Below, in pieces: positions 7,770-14,588 of a DNA stretch of 29,705 nt. Every line of letters starts with the position of its first letter. Within the stretch, counting starts at the first letter, position 1. A program made the translations under genes and the position numbers. Under the pieces are notes generated by a model. The model was given only the letters and a program-made list of their open reading frames with translations. It was not told the DNA's origin and searched no databases. Source of the DNA: Actinomycetes bacterium (GTDB taxonomy: Bacteria; Actinomycetota; Acidimicrobiia; Acidimicrobiales; Bog-793); assembly GCA_021821585.1 (NCBI GenBank), contig JAKACF010000002.1, positions 1 to 29,705 of the forward strand. Reading direction: 5' to 3'.

Positions 7770-8197
7770 TGTTCCCCGACGACATCCGGATCGGGGACGC
7801 GGAACGCAGGGAGCTCGCCGACGTCCTCGCCACGCACTATGCCGACGGGCGGCTCGACGAGGCGGAGTTCCAAGAGCGCGTCGGCAAGGCGATGGCCGCC
7901 CGGACCCGGCGTGACCTGAAGGGCTTGCTGGCGGACCTCCCCTCCCTCGCCCCGGAGAGCAGCGACCACCTTCCGTACGCGCACGCCCACCCCCATCGCC
8001 GAGGGCGCGCCCTGGCAGTCGGCCTCGTGCTCGTCGCCCTCGTCGTCGCGGTCCACTTTGCGGTGGGGCTCTTCCTCGTCCCGTGGCACGGTGCCTGGCT
8101 GCTCGTGCTCCTCGCCTGCGCCGTCGTGCTCCACCATCACCGCCGTCACCACGTCACGACACCACCGAGCGGGCGCCAGAGAGGGATCCTCGGTTAG
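7769..8197 (+). CDS. DUF1707 (SHOCT-like) membrane protein
   Basis: This 142-aa protein begins with the DUF1707 domain: DIRIGDAERRELADVLATHY, ADGRLDEAEFQERVGKAMAA, then TRRDLKGLLADLP. This is the actinobacterial short N-terminal helix motif found on small membrane proteins. A His-rich linker follows (YAHAHPHRR), then two membrane segments (ALAVGLVLVALVVAVHFAVG; GAWLLVLLACAVVL) and a basic, His-rich tail. The His clusters could bind metal but may simply be a basic anchor. The start overlaps the PspC stop (TGATG), indicating co-translation. DUF1707 proteins are frequent companions of PspC and LiaSR-type systems; the molecular function is not known. Confidence 0.85.
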   Translation: MFPDDIRIGDAERRELADVLATHYADGRLDEAEFQERVGKAMAARTRRDLKGLLADLPSLAPESSDHLPYAHAHPHRRGRALAVGLVLVALVVAVHFAVGLFLVPWHGAWLLVLLACAVVLHHHRRHHVTTPPSGRQRGILG

Positions 8198-8269
8198 CGA
8201 CCCACCTGGGCAGCCGTCGGACGACCCTGCCGGGTCCGGCTCCATCTCCGGGTGCTCACCGGGCAGCCG

Positions 8270-8580
8270 TCATGAGCCGGAAGCGGTATGCCATGCGACC
8301 AGGCCGGGCAGCACGAGGGGTACGCCGGCCGCCAGCACAGACCGTCGGACCAGTGCGTCCAGCTGGGTGGGCTCGCCCCTCTCGAACTCGCCGACGACGG
8401 CGACGACGCGCCGGCCACCTCGGAGCCGATCGGAGCTGCCGGGCTCCGGTCGCCTCGAGGCGACCGTCACGAGGCGACCAGCTGGTGCGCCTTCGACCTC
8501 AGGTCTTCGAGCTCGCTGCCGGCTGCCTGCGACGCCCCGGTCTCGAGGAAGGAGGGGCCATCGGCCCGCAGGCCGGGTAG
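8270..8580 (-). pseudogene. Remnant of a dynamin-like GTPase N-terminus
   Basis: On the minus strand, frame 8470-8270 encodes RRVVAVVGEFERGEPTQLDA followed by LVRRSVLAAGVPLVLPG. This closely follows the G1 region of bacterial dynamin-family GTPases (VVVVGEFxRGKSTLLNALVG, then xVLPxGVxPLT). The Walker A Lys and Ser are replaced (GEFERGEPT instead of GEFxRGKST), and the frame stops about 30 residues later with no G3 or G4 motif. Just upstream, a different frame (8580-8468) reads SELEDLRSKAHQLVAS and stops, as a helical leader before the P-loop would. Two frames, lost catalytic residues and early termination point to a decayed gene. The rest of 8198-8696 holds nothing else I recognise apart from the candidate Bpa promoter. 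Confidence 0.5.
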
Positions 8581-8645
8581 GGGGCGGGGCACCGTCGCCG
8601 CCGCCGAGGCGAACGCGGTCGGCGCTGGACCCGTGGCGCCCCGCT

Positions 8646-8691
8646 GGGTCGTTCGGCTCTAGCGAAGCGGTCCCCGCTCACCCACCATGCT
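8646..8691 (+). promoter_or_regulatory. Weak DosR-like box and -10 before bpa
   Basis: GGGTCGTTCGGCTC (8646-8659) differs at 3 of 14 positions from GGGACCTTCGGCCC. Its centre is 44.5 bp from the ATG at 8697, and CATGCT (8686-8691) lies 33.5 bp past the centre. The spacing is close to the stronger boxes of the window, which is the main reason to list it. Confidence 0.4.
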
Positions 8692-8696
8692 CCTTG

Positions 8697-9125
8697 ATGA
8701 CCTCCCCAGCACACGAGCCACCGGACGAGGCCGAGGCGGCAGGCGGCCCCCCTGACGAGGCCGGCGGCCTCGTGGTGGAGCGGCCCACCGACCTGATGCG
8801 AGTGGAGGGGGAGCTCGAGGCGCTCGCGGTCGAGCTCCGCCAGCTGGCGCCGGACTCCGACAGCGACGTGCGGCGCCGGCTCTCACGCATCGTCCCCCGG
8901 ATCGCGAGTGAGCTGGCAGATGCCACCGGCCAGCCGATGCGCCGTGAGCTGCACACGCTGTTCGGTTGGCTCGAGGAGGAGGGCCTCACCGCCGACGAGC
9001 TGCGGGTCGGCGTCGCCGGCCTGCTCGGCTGGGTGGAGGGCGTCATCTCGGGGCTCCGCTTCGCCGTGGCCATGTCGATGCCGCCGCTCTCGGCGGACAT
9101 GATGGGCGACGGCGGGCCGGCCTGA
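8697..9125 (+). CDS. bpa: Bacterial proteasome activator (Bpa/DUF2587) homologue lacking the usual C-terminal tail
   Basis: This 142-aa helical protein matches Bpa (Rv3780 family). VVERPTDLMRVEGELEALAV aligns with the VExPxxxMRIGxM start of the family. The DVRRRLSRIVPRIASELADA helix and ELHTLFGWLEEEG follow, then the most conserved stretch LRVGVAGLLGWVEGVISGLR. Bpa forms a dodecameric ring that opens the 20S proteasome gate independently of ATP. In mycobacteria docking needs a C-terminal GQYL motif; this protein instead ends SADMMGDGGPA, with no Tyr near the terminus. It may therefore dock differently, or have lost proteasome activation. No ribosome site precedes ATG 8697, consistent with leaderless expression. 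It is convergent with the DUF355 gene, 6 bp away. Confidence 0.8.
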   Translation: MTSPAHEPPDEAEAAGGPPDEAGGLVVERPTDLMRVEGELEALAVELRQLAPDSDSDVRRRLSRIVPRIASELADATGQPMRRELHTLFGWLEEEGLTADELRVGVAGLLGWVEGVISGLRFAVAMSMPPLSADMMGDGGPA

Positions 9126-9131
9126 GGCCGT

Positions 9132-9614
9132 TCAGAGCTTGTAGCCGATCTGGCGCAGCAGCGCCTTTCGGTCCGCCTCGTCCTCGTCGGTCTCCACCCC
9201 GGCGGGCGGCATGCCGTCGACGACCCCGAGGACCGCCCGGCCGAGGTCGGTCTCGGCGACGACGACCTCGACCGGGTTGGCCGTCGCGCAGAAGACGGTG
9301 CAGACCTCGGGGACGAGCTTCAGCGCGTTCAGCACCGTGATGGGGAACGCCTCCTCCAACAGCACGAGGAAGCAGTGCCCGGCGCCGACCGACTCGAGCT
9401 GGCGCACCGCCAGCTCGACGAGGGCTTCGTCGTTGCCCGAGCGGCGGATGAGGCAGGGGCCGGAGGCCTCGGCGAAGGCGAGGCCGAAACGGGCCGGCGG
9501 GCCGAGGGCCGCCAGCACCTCGTGGAGGTCCTCCACGGTCTTCACGAAGTGCGCCTGGCCGAGGATGAGGTTGCACTCCTCGGGCGTCTCGATCGGGACG
9601 ACGCTCAGCTCCAT
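9132..9614 (-). CDS. Adenosine-specific kinase family protein (DUF355)
   Basis: This is a full-length 160-aa member of the PF04008 'adenosine-specific kinase' family, best known from archaea. Conserved blocks are ILGQAHFVKTVEDLHEVL, FGLAFAEASGPCLIRRSGND, GAGHCFLVLLEEAFPITVLN, FCATANPVEVVVAETDLGRA and VLGVVDGMPPAGVET, ending RQIGYKL. The archaeal founder was described as an ATP-dependent adenosine kinase, but the family's activity is not settled in bacteria. ATG 9614 has a strong GGAGGAAGGAG ribosome site. A DosR-like box (9683-9696) with a GAGGGT -10 predicts a leader of about 33 nt. It is divergent from nicotinate phosphoribosyltransferase, suggesting shared control of nucleotide or NAD salvage. 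Confidence 0.93.
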   Translation of the reverse strand: MELSVVPIETPEECNLILGQAHFVKTVEDLHEVLAALGPPARFGLAFAEASGPCLIRRSGNDEALVELAVRQLESVGAGHCFLVLLEEAFPITVLNALKLVPEVCTVFCATANPVEVVVAETDLGRAVLGVVDGMPPAGVETDEDEADRKALLRQIGYKL

Positions 9615-9653
9615 GACTCCTTCCTCCTCCTCTCGGGTGCAGACCGCCCCAGT

Positions 9654-9696
9654 ACCCTCGCAGCCCCGCGCGCCCGGCGACAGTGCCGAAGGACCC
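9654..9696 (-). promoter_or_regulatory. DosR-like box and -10 for the DUF355 gene
   Basis: The minus strand reads GGGTCCTTCGGCAC at 9696-9683 (2 mismatches to GGGACCTTCGGCCC). GAGGGT (9659-9654) lies 30.5 bp past its centre. The centre is 75.5 bp from ATG 9614, leaving a leader of about 33 nt that includes the ribosome site. Confidence 0.6.
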
Positions 9697-9707
9697 TGCG
9701 GCCCGAT

Positions 9708-9750
9708 GTGACCTTGGTCTCTGGTGGTTGCGCTCGCTCGGGCCGAAGCT
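9708..9750 (+). promoter_or_regulatory. DosR-like box and -10 for pncB
   Basis: GTGACCTTGGTCTC (9708-9721) keeps the GxGACCTT half-site and is nearly palindromic. GAAGCT (9745-9750) is 30.5 bp past the centre, and GTG 9757 is 42.5 bp past it. This matches the leaderless geometry of the aminotransferase and PPOX promoters and decides the pncB start. Confidence 0.6.
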
Positions 9751-9756
9751 GACCGG

Positions 9757-11079
9757 GTGCCGGGCGCCCTCCTCACCGACCTGTACGAGCTCAACATGGC
9801 GTCGAGCTTCCTCCGCCACCACATGACGGGGCAGGCGACCTTCAGCCTGTTCGTCCGTCGGCTGCCGCCCGAGCGGGGCTTCCTCGTCGCGGCCGGCGTC
9901 GAGGACTGCCTCGACTGGCTGGAGCAGTTCAGCTTCGAGCCGGCCGACCTCGACTACCTCGGGTCCCTCGGCTACGACGCGCCCACCCTGGAGGCCTTCG
10001 GCGAGCTGGGGTTCACCGGCGACGTCTTCGCCGTCCCCGAGGGCCGGATCGTCTTCGCCAACGAACCGATCCTCGAGGTGAGCGCCCCCATCGCCGAGGC
10101 ACAGCTCGTCGAGACCTACCTGCTCAACCGGGTCAGCCTTCAGACGACGCTCGCCACGAAGGCCGCCCGCTGCGTCGTCGCCGCCGCCGGCCGCATCGAG
10201 CTCGTCGAGTTCGGCTTCCGCCGCACCCACGGCACCGAGACGGGTTGCGACGTCGCCCGGCTCTCGAACCTCGTGGGCTTCTCCGGGACGAGCAACGTCG
10301 AGGCCGCGCGCCGCTACGGCCTCGAGGCGAAGGGGACGATGGCCCACTCCTACGTCGAGGCCTTTGCGAACGAGGCCGACGCCTTCCTGGCCTTCGCCGG
10401 CGACCTGCCCGGCGGCACCACCTTCCTCGTCGACACCTACGACACCCTGGACGGCGTCCGTCACGCCATCGAGGTCATCTGCAAGCTGGGGATCGGCGAG
10501 AGCTCGGGGATCCGCCTCGACAGCGGGGACCTCGCTCGGCTCGCCGTGGCCTCGAGACGCCTCCTCGACGAGGCGGGCCTCGAGGACGTCCGCATCTTCG
10601 TCTCGGGCGGCCTCGACGAGCACGATCTCGAGGCCTTCGTTGCAGAGGGCGTGCCGGTCGACGCGGCCGGCGTGGGCACCCGCCTCGGCGTCTCGGCTGA
10701 CGCACCCTTCCTCGACACCGCCTACAAGCTCGTCGAGTACGACGGGCGGCCGGTGGCCAAGCTCTCGACCGGCAAGGCGACGCTGCCGGGTCCGAAGCAG
10801 GTGATGCGGGCGCCCGGGCTGGAGGACACCATCGCCAGGCGGCAGGAGGAGGTGCCTGCCGGCACCTCGGCGCTCCTCGAGCCGCTCATGCTCGGTGGGC
10901 GAAGGGTGGCGTCGCGTCCTCCGCTCGAGGTCGGCCGTGCGCTCTTTGCCGGTGACCTCGCCGAGCTCCCGCGCAGCGCCGCCCGCCTCGTCGATCCCTT
11001 GGCGCCCGTCGCCCGCGTGAGCCGCACGCTCGCCGAGCTGGCCAAGGCGGTGCGCGAGGAGCACCGTCCTCGCTCCTAG
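9757..11079 (+). CDS. pncB: Nicotinate phosphoribosyltransferase
   Basis: This 440-aa enzyme joins nicotinate and PRPP to give nicotinate mononucleotide, the committed step of NAD salvage. Family features in order: LLTDLYELNM near the start; FSLFVRRLPPERGFLVAAGV; LVETYLLNRVSLQTTLATKA; ELVEFGFRRTHG; GTSNVEAARRYGLEAKGTMA with the HS of the next residues (the autophosphorylated His region); FLVDTYDTLDGV; GIRLDSGDLARLA; FVSGGLDEHDLEAF; GVGTRLGVSADAPF. GTG 9757 is preferred because the DosR-like box and -10 predict transcription starting there. GTG 9724 in the same frame would add 11 residues inside that promoter. Mycobacterial PncB2 (Rv0573c) is a DosR-regulon gene, so the setting fits. Nothing is recognised in the 163-bp gap to glycerate kinase. 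Confidence 0.95.
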   Translation: MPGALLTDLYELNMASSFLRHHMTGQATFSLFVRRLPPERGFLVAAGVEDCLDWLEQFSFEPADLDYLGSLGYDAPTLEAFGELGFTGDVFAVPEGRIVFANEPILEVSAPIAEAQLVETYLLNRVSLQTTLATKAARCVVAAAGRIELVEFGFRRTHGTETGCDVARLSNLVGFSGTSNVEAARRYGLEAKGTMAHSYVEAFANEADAFLAFAGDLPGGTTFLVDTYDTLDGVRHAIEVICKLGIGESSGIRLDSGDLARLAVASRRLLDEAGLEDVRIFVSGGLDEHDLEAFVAEGVPVDAAGVGTRLGVSADAPFLDTAYKLVEYDGRPVAKLSTGKATLPGPKQVMRAPGLEDTIARRQEEVPAGTSALLEPLMLGGRRVASRPPLEVGRALFAGDLAELPRSAARLVDPLAPVARVSRTLAELAKAVREEHRPRS

Positions 11080-11242
11080 CTCCTGCTGGACGCGCCCCGG
11101 CGCACCACCCCGGGTCGCTCCCTGGCCCCGCTCGAGGAGCCGGGGGGTCCGCGCCTCGTCTCGTGCCGGTGCGGCCGGCCGGTAGCGTCGGCCTCCCCGG
11201 CCTCGCCGGATCGCCCGGCGGGTTGCCACGTGAGGAGTCGTC

Positions 11243-12385
11243 GTGACGAAGGGCTGTCGAGTGGTGATCGCTCCCGACAGCTTCGGGGGGTCGCTCACGG
11301 CACCCGAGGCGGCCCGGGCGATGGCGGCCGGGTGGTCGAGTGCCCGCCCGGATGTCACCTGCGACCTGCTCCCCCTCTCCGACGGCGGTCCGGGCTTCGT
11401 CGAGGTCCTCTCGTCGCTCGACGGCGGCGTGCCCTCGCCCGTGCCGGTCCGCGACCCGCTCGGCCGTCCCGTCGAGGCCGTCCTCTACTCGAGGGGGACG
11501 ACCGTCTTCGTCGAGGCGGCCCAGGCCTGCGGCCTCGAGCGACTGGCGGGGTCGGAACGCGACCCCCTCCTCACGACGACGGCAGGTGTCGGCGACCTCC
11601 TCGAGGCCGCCCTCGCTCTCGGGCCGTCCAGGGTGGTGGTGGGCCTCGGCGGTTCGGCGACCAACGACGGAGGAGCCGGCATGCTCGCCCGGCTCGGGCT
11701 CGCGTTCCTCGACGGGAGCGGGCGGCCGCTCACAACAGGCGGTGGAGCTCTTCGCGACCTCGAGCGCATCGTCGGCCCGCCGCCCTGGCCGCCGGGGGTC
11801 GAGCTCGTGGCGGCGACCGACGTCGACAGCCCGCTCACCGGTCCCGGCGGTGCGACGGCCGTCTTCGCCCGCCAGAAGGGGGCGGACGACGCCGCCCTCG
11901 CGACCCTCGAGGCCGGCCTCGAGCGGCTCCGCCTCGTGGCGGCCCGCGACCTGCCCGGGGCGTCCGGCAGGGACGAGGTGCCCGGTGCCGGGGCGGCCGG
12001 GGGCCTCGGCTTCGGGCTCGAGCTGCTCGGTGGGTCCATCGAGCCCGGTGCCGAGCTCGTCGCCTCCGCCGCCGGGCTCGACGTCCGCCTCGCCGGCGCC
12101 GACCTCGTCGTCACCGGCGAGGGCTCCTTCGACCGCCAGTCCCTCCGGGGCAAGGTCGTCTCCGCCGTCGCCCGCCACGCCCGTGCGGCGGGTTGCCCCT
12201 GCATCGTGCTCGCCGGCCAGGTGTCCCTCCCGCCGGGCGAGCTCGAGAGGGCGGGGATCGAGGGCGCCTACTCCCTCGTGGAGGAGGCGGGCTCGCTCGA
12301 GGCGTCGCTCGCCGACCCGGCTCGCCACCTCGCCTCGCTCGCCGCCCGCGTGGCGTCGGCCTGGCACCGTGACTTTCGGCCCTAG
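11243..12385 (+). CDS. Glycerate 2-kinase (GlxK/GarK family)
   Basis: This 380-aa kinase phosphorylates glycerate to 2-phosphoglycerate, feeding lower glycolysis. It has the family start VVIAPDSFGGSLTAPEAARA, the acidic LLPLSDGGPGF motif, VVGLGGSATNDGGAGMLARL, GATAVFARQKGA, GAGAAGGLGFGLELLGG and the C-terminal DLVVTGEGSFDRQSLRGKV. The usual SDGGEG is SDGGPG here, one unusual residue. GTG 11243 is supported by TGAGGAG 6 nt upstream. No DosR-like box was found in front of it. Its last codons (HRDFRP and stop) coincide with the DosR-like box of the next gene, so the C-terminal peptide is partly dictated by an operator. Confidence 0.93.
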   Translation: MTKGCRVVIAPDSFGGSLTAPEAARAMAAGWSSARPDVTCDLLPLSDGGPGFVEVLSSLDGGVPSPVPVRDPLGRPVEAVLYSRGTTVFVEAAQACGLERLAGSERDPLLTTTAGVGDLLEAALALGPSRVVVGLGGSATNDGGAGMLARLGLAFLDGSGRPLTTGGGALRDLERIVGPPPWPPGVELVAATDVDSPLTGPGGATAVFARQKGADDAALATLEAGLERLRLVAARDLPGASGRDEVPGAGAAGGLGFGLELLGGSIEPGAELVASAAGLDVRLAGADLVVTGEGSFDRQSLRGKVVSAVARHARAAGCPCIVLAGQVSLPPGELERAGIEGAYSLVEEAGSLEASLADPARHLASLAARVASAWHRDFRP

Positions 12386-12412
12386 CGCCGGGCCGCAACT
12401 GGCAGCAAGGCT
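12369..12412 (+). promoter_or_regulatory. DosR-like box and -10 for the aminotransferase
   Basis: GTGACTTTCGGCCC (12369-12382) has 2 mismatches to GGGACCTTCGGCCC, and one to the GGGACTTTCGGCCC variant. AAGGCT (12407-12412) starts 31.5 bp past the centre. ATG 12419 lies 43.5 bp past it, with 6 nt between hexamer and ATG, so the transcript should be leaderless. The box lies inside the end of the glycerate kinase gene. Confidence 0.72.
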
Positions 12413-12418
12413 GCGGAC

Positions 12419-13627
12419 ATGTCCTCGTCGATCGCGTCGCGCATGAGCAGGCTCGGCACCGAGTCCGCCTTCACCATCCTCGCCGAGGCGCAGGCGCTCG
12501 AGCGGGAGGGCCGGCGCATCGTCCATCTCGAGATCGGCGAGCCCGACTTCCCGACGCCGCCGCACATCGTCGAGGCGGCGGTCGCCGCCCTCGGTGCGGG
12601 GGAGACCCACTACGTGCCCGCAGTCGGGATCCTCCCGCTGCGCGAGGCGGTGACCGGCTTCCTGTCCGCCCGGCGGGGGCTGTCGTGCTCGCCCGAGCAG
12701 GTCATCGTGACGCCGGGGGCCAAGCCGATCATGTTCTTCACCATGCTCGCCCTCGTGGAGGCGGGCGACGAGGTGATCTATCCCGACCCCGGCTTCCCGA
12801 TGTACGAGTCGATCGCCGCCTTCACGAACGCCACGCCAGTCCCCTTGCCGTTGCGGGAGGAGAACGGCTTCAAGGTGGACCCCGACGAGCTCGAGAGCCT
12901 GGTGACCGAGCGGACCAAGCTGCTCGTCCTCAACTCGCCGCACAACCCCTGCGGGAGCGCCCTCAGCGCGGCGGAGTGCGAGGCGATCGCCGACGTCGCC
13001 ATCCGACACGACCTCCACGTGCTGAGCGACGAGGTCTACTGGGCGCTGCGCTACGACGGGACGCACGCGAGTGTCCTCGACGTCGACGGCATGGCCGAGC
13101 GGACGATCCTGCTCGACGGCTGGTCGAAGACCTTCGCCATGACCGGCTGGCGCCTCGGCTTCGGGGTGCTGCCGGCCCACCTCGTCGAGCCGGTCACCCG
13201 CCTCGTCGTCAACTCCGTCTCGTGCACCTCCTCGTTCTCCCAGCGGGCGGCGATCGCCGCCCTCGAGGGCCCCTTCGAGCCCGTGGAGGAGATGGTCGCC
13301 ACCTTCGCCGCCCGACGCGACGTCCTCGTCGACGGGCTGAACGCCATCCCCGGCATCAGCTGCCGGCGCCCGGACGGCGCCTTCTACGCCTTCCCCGACG
13401 TGCGGGCGCTCGGCCTCTCCTCGCTCGAGCTGCAGCAGCGACTCCTCACCGAAGCGGGCGTGGCGTGCGCGCCCGGAACCGCCTTCGGGCGCGCGGGGGA
13501 GGGCTACCTGCGCCTCTCCTACGCCAACTCGGTCGAGAACCTGGAGGCGGCGCTCGCCGCCATCGGCGCCTTCGTCGAGCGCCTGGAGGACCGGGCTCCG
13601 GCAGGCGCCGCCGCGCCGACCAGCTGA
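12419..13627 (+). CDS. PLP-dependent class I/II aminotransferase
   Basis: This is a 402-aa fold-type I aminotransferase. It shows the N-terminal RMSRLGTESAFTILAEAQAL, substrate loop IVHLEIGEPDFPTPPHIVEA and THYVPAVGILPLREAV. PLP-contact motifs follow (VTPGAKPIMFF, YPDPGFPMYES, LNSPHNPCG, SDEVYWALRY). Schiff-base Lys237 is in DGWSKTFAMTGWRLGFG, and the late RLSYAN supplies the carboxylate-binding Arg. It belongs to the broad aspartate/alanine/aromatic group; the amino donor is not readable. The gene has no ribosome site but a well-placed DosR-like promoter, so it probably makes a leaderless mRNA. It is convergent with the CBS gene, 22 bp away. Confidence 0.92.
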   Translation: MSSSIASRMSRLGTESAFTILAEAQALEREGRRIVHLEIGEPDFPTPPHIVEAAVAALGAGETHYVPAVGILPLREAVTGFLSARRGLSCSPEQVIVTPGAKPIMFFTMLALVEAGDEVIYPDPGFPMYESIAAFTNATPVPLPLREENGFKVDPDELESLVTERTKLLVLNSPHNPCGSALSAAECEAIADVAIRHDLHVLSDEVYWALRYDGTHASVLDVDGMAERTILLDGWSKTFAMTGWRLGFGVLPAHLVEPVTRLVVNSVSCTSSFSQRAAIAALEGPFEPVEEMVATFAARRDVLVDGLNAIPGISCRRPDGAFYAFPDVRALGLSSLELQQRLLTEAGVACAPGTAFGRAGEGYLRLSYANSVENLEAALAAIGAFVERLEDRAPAGAAAPTS

Positions 13628-13656
13628 GCCGGGGTCCCGCCCTCAGCCCTCAGCTG
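13621..13656. terminator. Inverted repeat spanning two convergent stop codons
   Basis: CAGCTGAG (13621-13628) and CTCAGCTG (13649-13656) are perfect 8-bp inverted arms around a 20-nt GC-rich loop. They include the TGA stops of the aminotransferase and of the convergent CBS gene. A bidirectional terminator is plausible, but there is no T-tract. Confidence 0.4.
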
Positions 13657-14102
13657 GCGAGGGCGCCACGGTGCGCTCTCTCCTCGCCGTAGCGCTCCTC
13701 GGTCTCGAGCGCCTCGATGAGGAGAGGCCGGAGCAGCTCGTGCACCGAGAGGAGCCCGACGACCTCGCCCTCGGGATCGCGGACGGGCAGGTGGCAGATC
13801 CCCTCGTCGATCAACCGGTAGACGGCCTCGTGGACGAGGTCGTCGGTCCTCACCGAGACGACGCCGCGGGTCATGAGCCGCCCGGCGGTGACGTGCTCGG
13901 GGTCGCAGCCCTGGGCGAGCTCGGCGACGACGTCGCGAGCAGACACGATGCCGAGGAGGCGTCCCGGCTCGCCGACGAGCACCGCCCCGACGGACTCGGT
14001 CCACATCAGCTTGGAGACCCGCTGCAGGCTGTCGCCCGGATCGACGTAGACGGGGGCGATCCGGCCGATGAGGTCCACCTTGTCCCAGGCTGTGACGGTC
14101 AT
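13650..14102 (-). CDS. Paired CBS-domain protein, Hrp1-like
   Basis: This 150-aa protein is made of two CBS motifs: residues about 12-70 (APVYVDPGDSLQRVSKLMWT, then GAVLVGEPGRLLGIVSARDV) and 80-140 (RLMTRGVVSVRTDDLVHEAV, ICHLPVRDPEGEVVGLLSVH). Such pairs bind adenine nucleotides or NAD at the domain cleft and act as energy sensors. In size and layout it matches Hrp1 (Rv2626c), the hypoxic response protein of the mycobacterial DosR regulon. ATG 14102 follows AAAGGAG; an upstream in-frame GTG at 14135 is less likely. A perfect DosR-like box 73.5 bp upstream, inside the end of the TrkA-like gene, gives it its own promoter. Confidence 0.92.
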   Translation of the reverse strand: MTVTAWDKVDLIGRIAPVYVDPGDSLQRVSKLMWTESVGAVLVGEPGRLLGIVSARDVVAELAQGCDPEHVTAGRLMTRGVVSVRTDDLVHEAVYRLIDEGICHLPVRDPEGEVVGLLSVHELLRPLLIEALETEERYGEERAHRGALAS

Positions 14103-14139
14103 GCTCGCTCCTTTGCCCGCCCCTTTTGGCGTCACCGCG

Positions 14140-14182
14140 ATCGAACCAGCACGGCGGCGGCGGCGTTAGGGCCGAAGGTCCC
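14140..14182 (-). promoter_or_regulatory. Perfect DosR-like box for the CBS gene
   Basis: The minus strand reads GGGACCTTCGGCCC at 14182-14169, an exact match to the window consensus. TTCGAT (14145-14140) lies 30.5 bp past its centre as a possible -10. The centre is 73.5 bp from ATG 14102, leaving a leader of about 31 nt with a ribosome site. The box encodes the C-terminal residues of the upstream TrkA-like protein. Confidence 0.75.
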
Positions 14183-14588
14183 GATGCAGGCTCGCTGCCG
14201 GCTCACCGACGAGGGCGGCGAGCGCCGCCGGCCAGGAGAGGGCGGCGTCGACGCCCCAGGTGTCGTCGAAGAGCCAGAGGTTCGTGTCGTCGTTCACGCG
14301 GGCGACGGTCCGGGGGAGCTCGAGGTGCCGCTTGGCGACGAAGCAGACGAGCAGGTTCTCCTCGTCCCGCGGCGTGCAGGCGACGAGGACGTCGGCGCGG
14401 AGAGCTCCGGCGGCCTCGAGCACCTCGGACACACAGGCGTTCCCCGTGACCACGCGGTGCCCCGCCGCCGTGAGCTCCGCCGAGCGGGCACGGTCCTGCT
14501 CGACGAGCACGGTCTCGTGGCCCGCCGACTCGAGGGCGCGGGCCACCTGCTCACCGACGAGCCCGCCCCCGGCGACGATCGTCCTCAT
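14166..14588 (-). CDS. TrkA-N (RCK-type NAD-binding) protein, single domain
   Basis: This 140-aa Rossmann protein begins MRTIVAGGGLVGEQVARALE, the GxGxxG nucleotide-binding turn of TrkA-N/RCK domains. The acidic end of strand 2 follows (ETVLVEQDRA), then HRVVTGNACVSEVLEAAGAL and DVLVACTPRDEENLLVCFVA. The family's C-terminal RCK_C domain is missing: the protein stops shortly after NDDTNLWLFDDTWGVDAAL. Its ATG overlaps the stop of the preceding TrkA-like gene (ATGA). Two tandem TrkA-like proteins without a Trk/Ktr membrane subunit are reminiscent of mycobacterial CeoB/CeoC. The last residues, HRDLRP, lie in the DosR-like box of the CBS gene. Confidence 0.9.
   Translation of the reverse strand: MRTIVAGGGLVGEQVARALESAGHETVLVEQDRARSAELTAAGHRVVTGNACVSEVLEAAGALRADVLVACTPRDEENLLVCFVAKRHLELPRTVARVNDDTNLWLFDDTWGVDAALSWPAALAALVGEPAASLHRDLRP

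Noticed and set aside
9708..9756. GTG 9724 as the start of pncB
   Set aside because: It falls between the predicted operator and -10; the family-conserved LLTDLYEL begins just after GTG 9757, which fits the promoter geometry.
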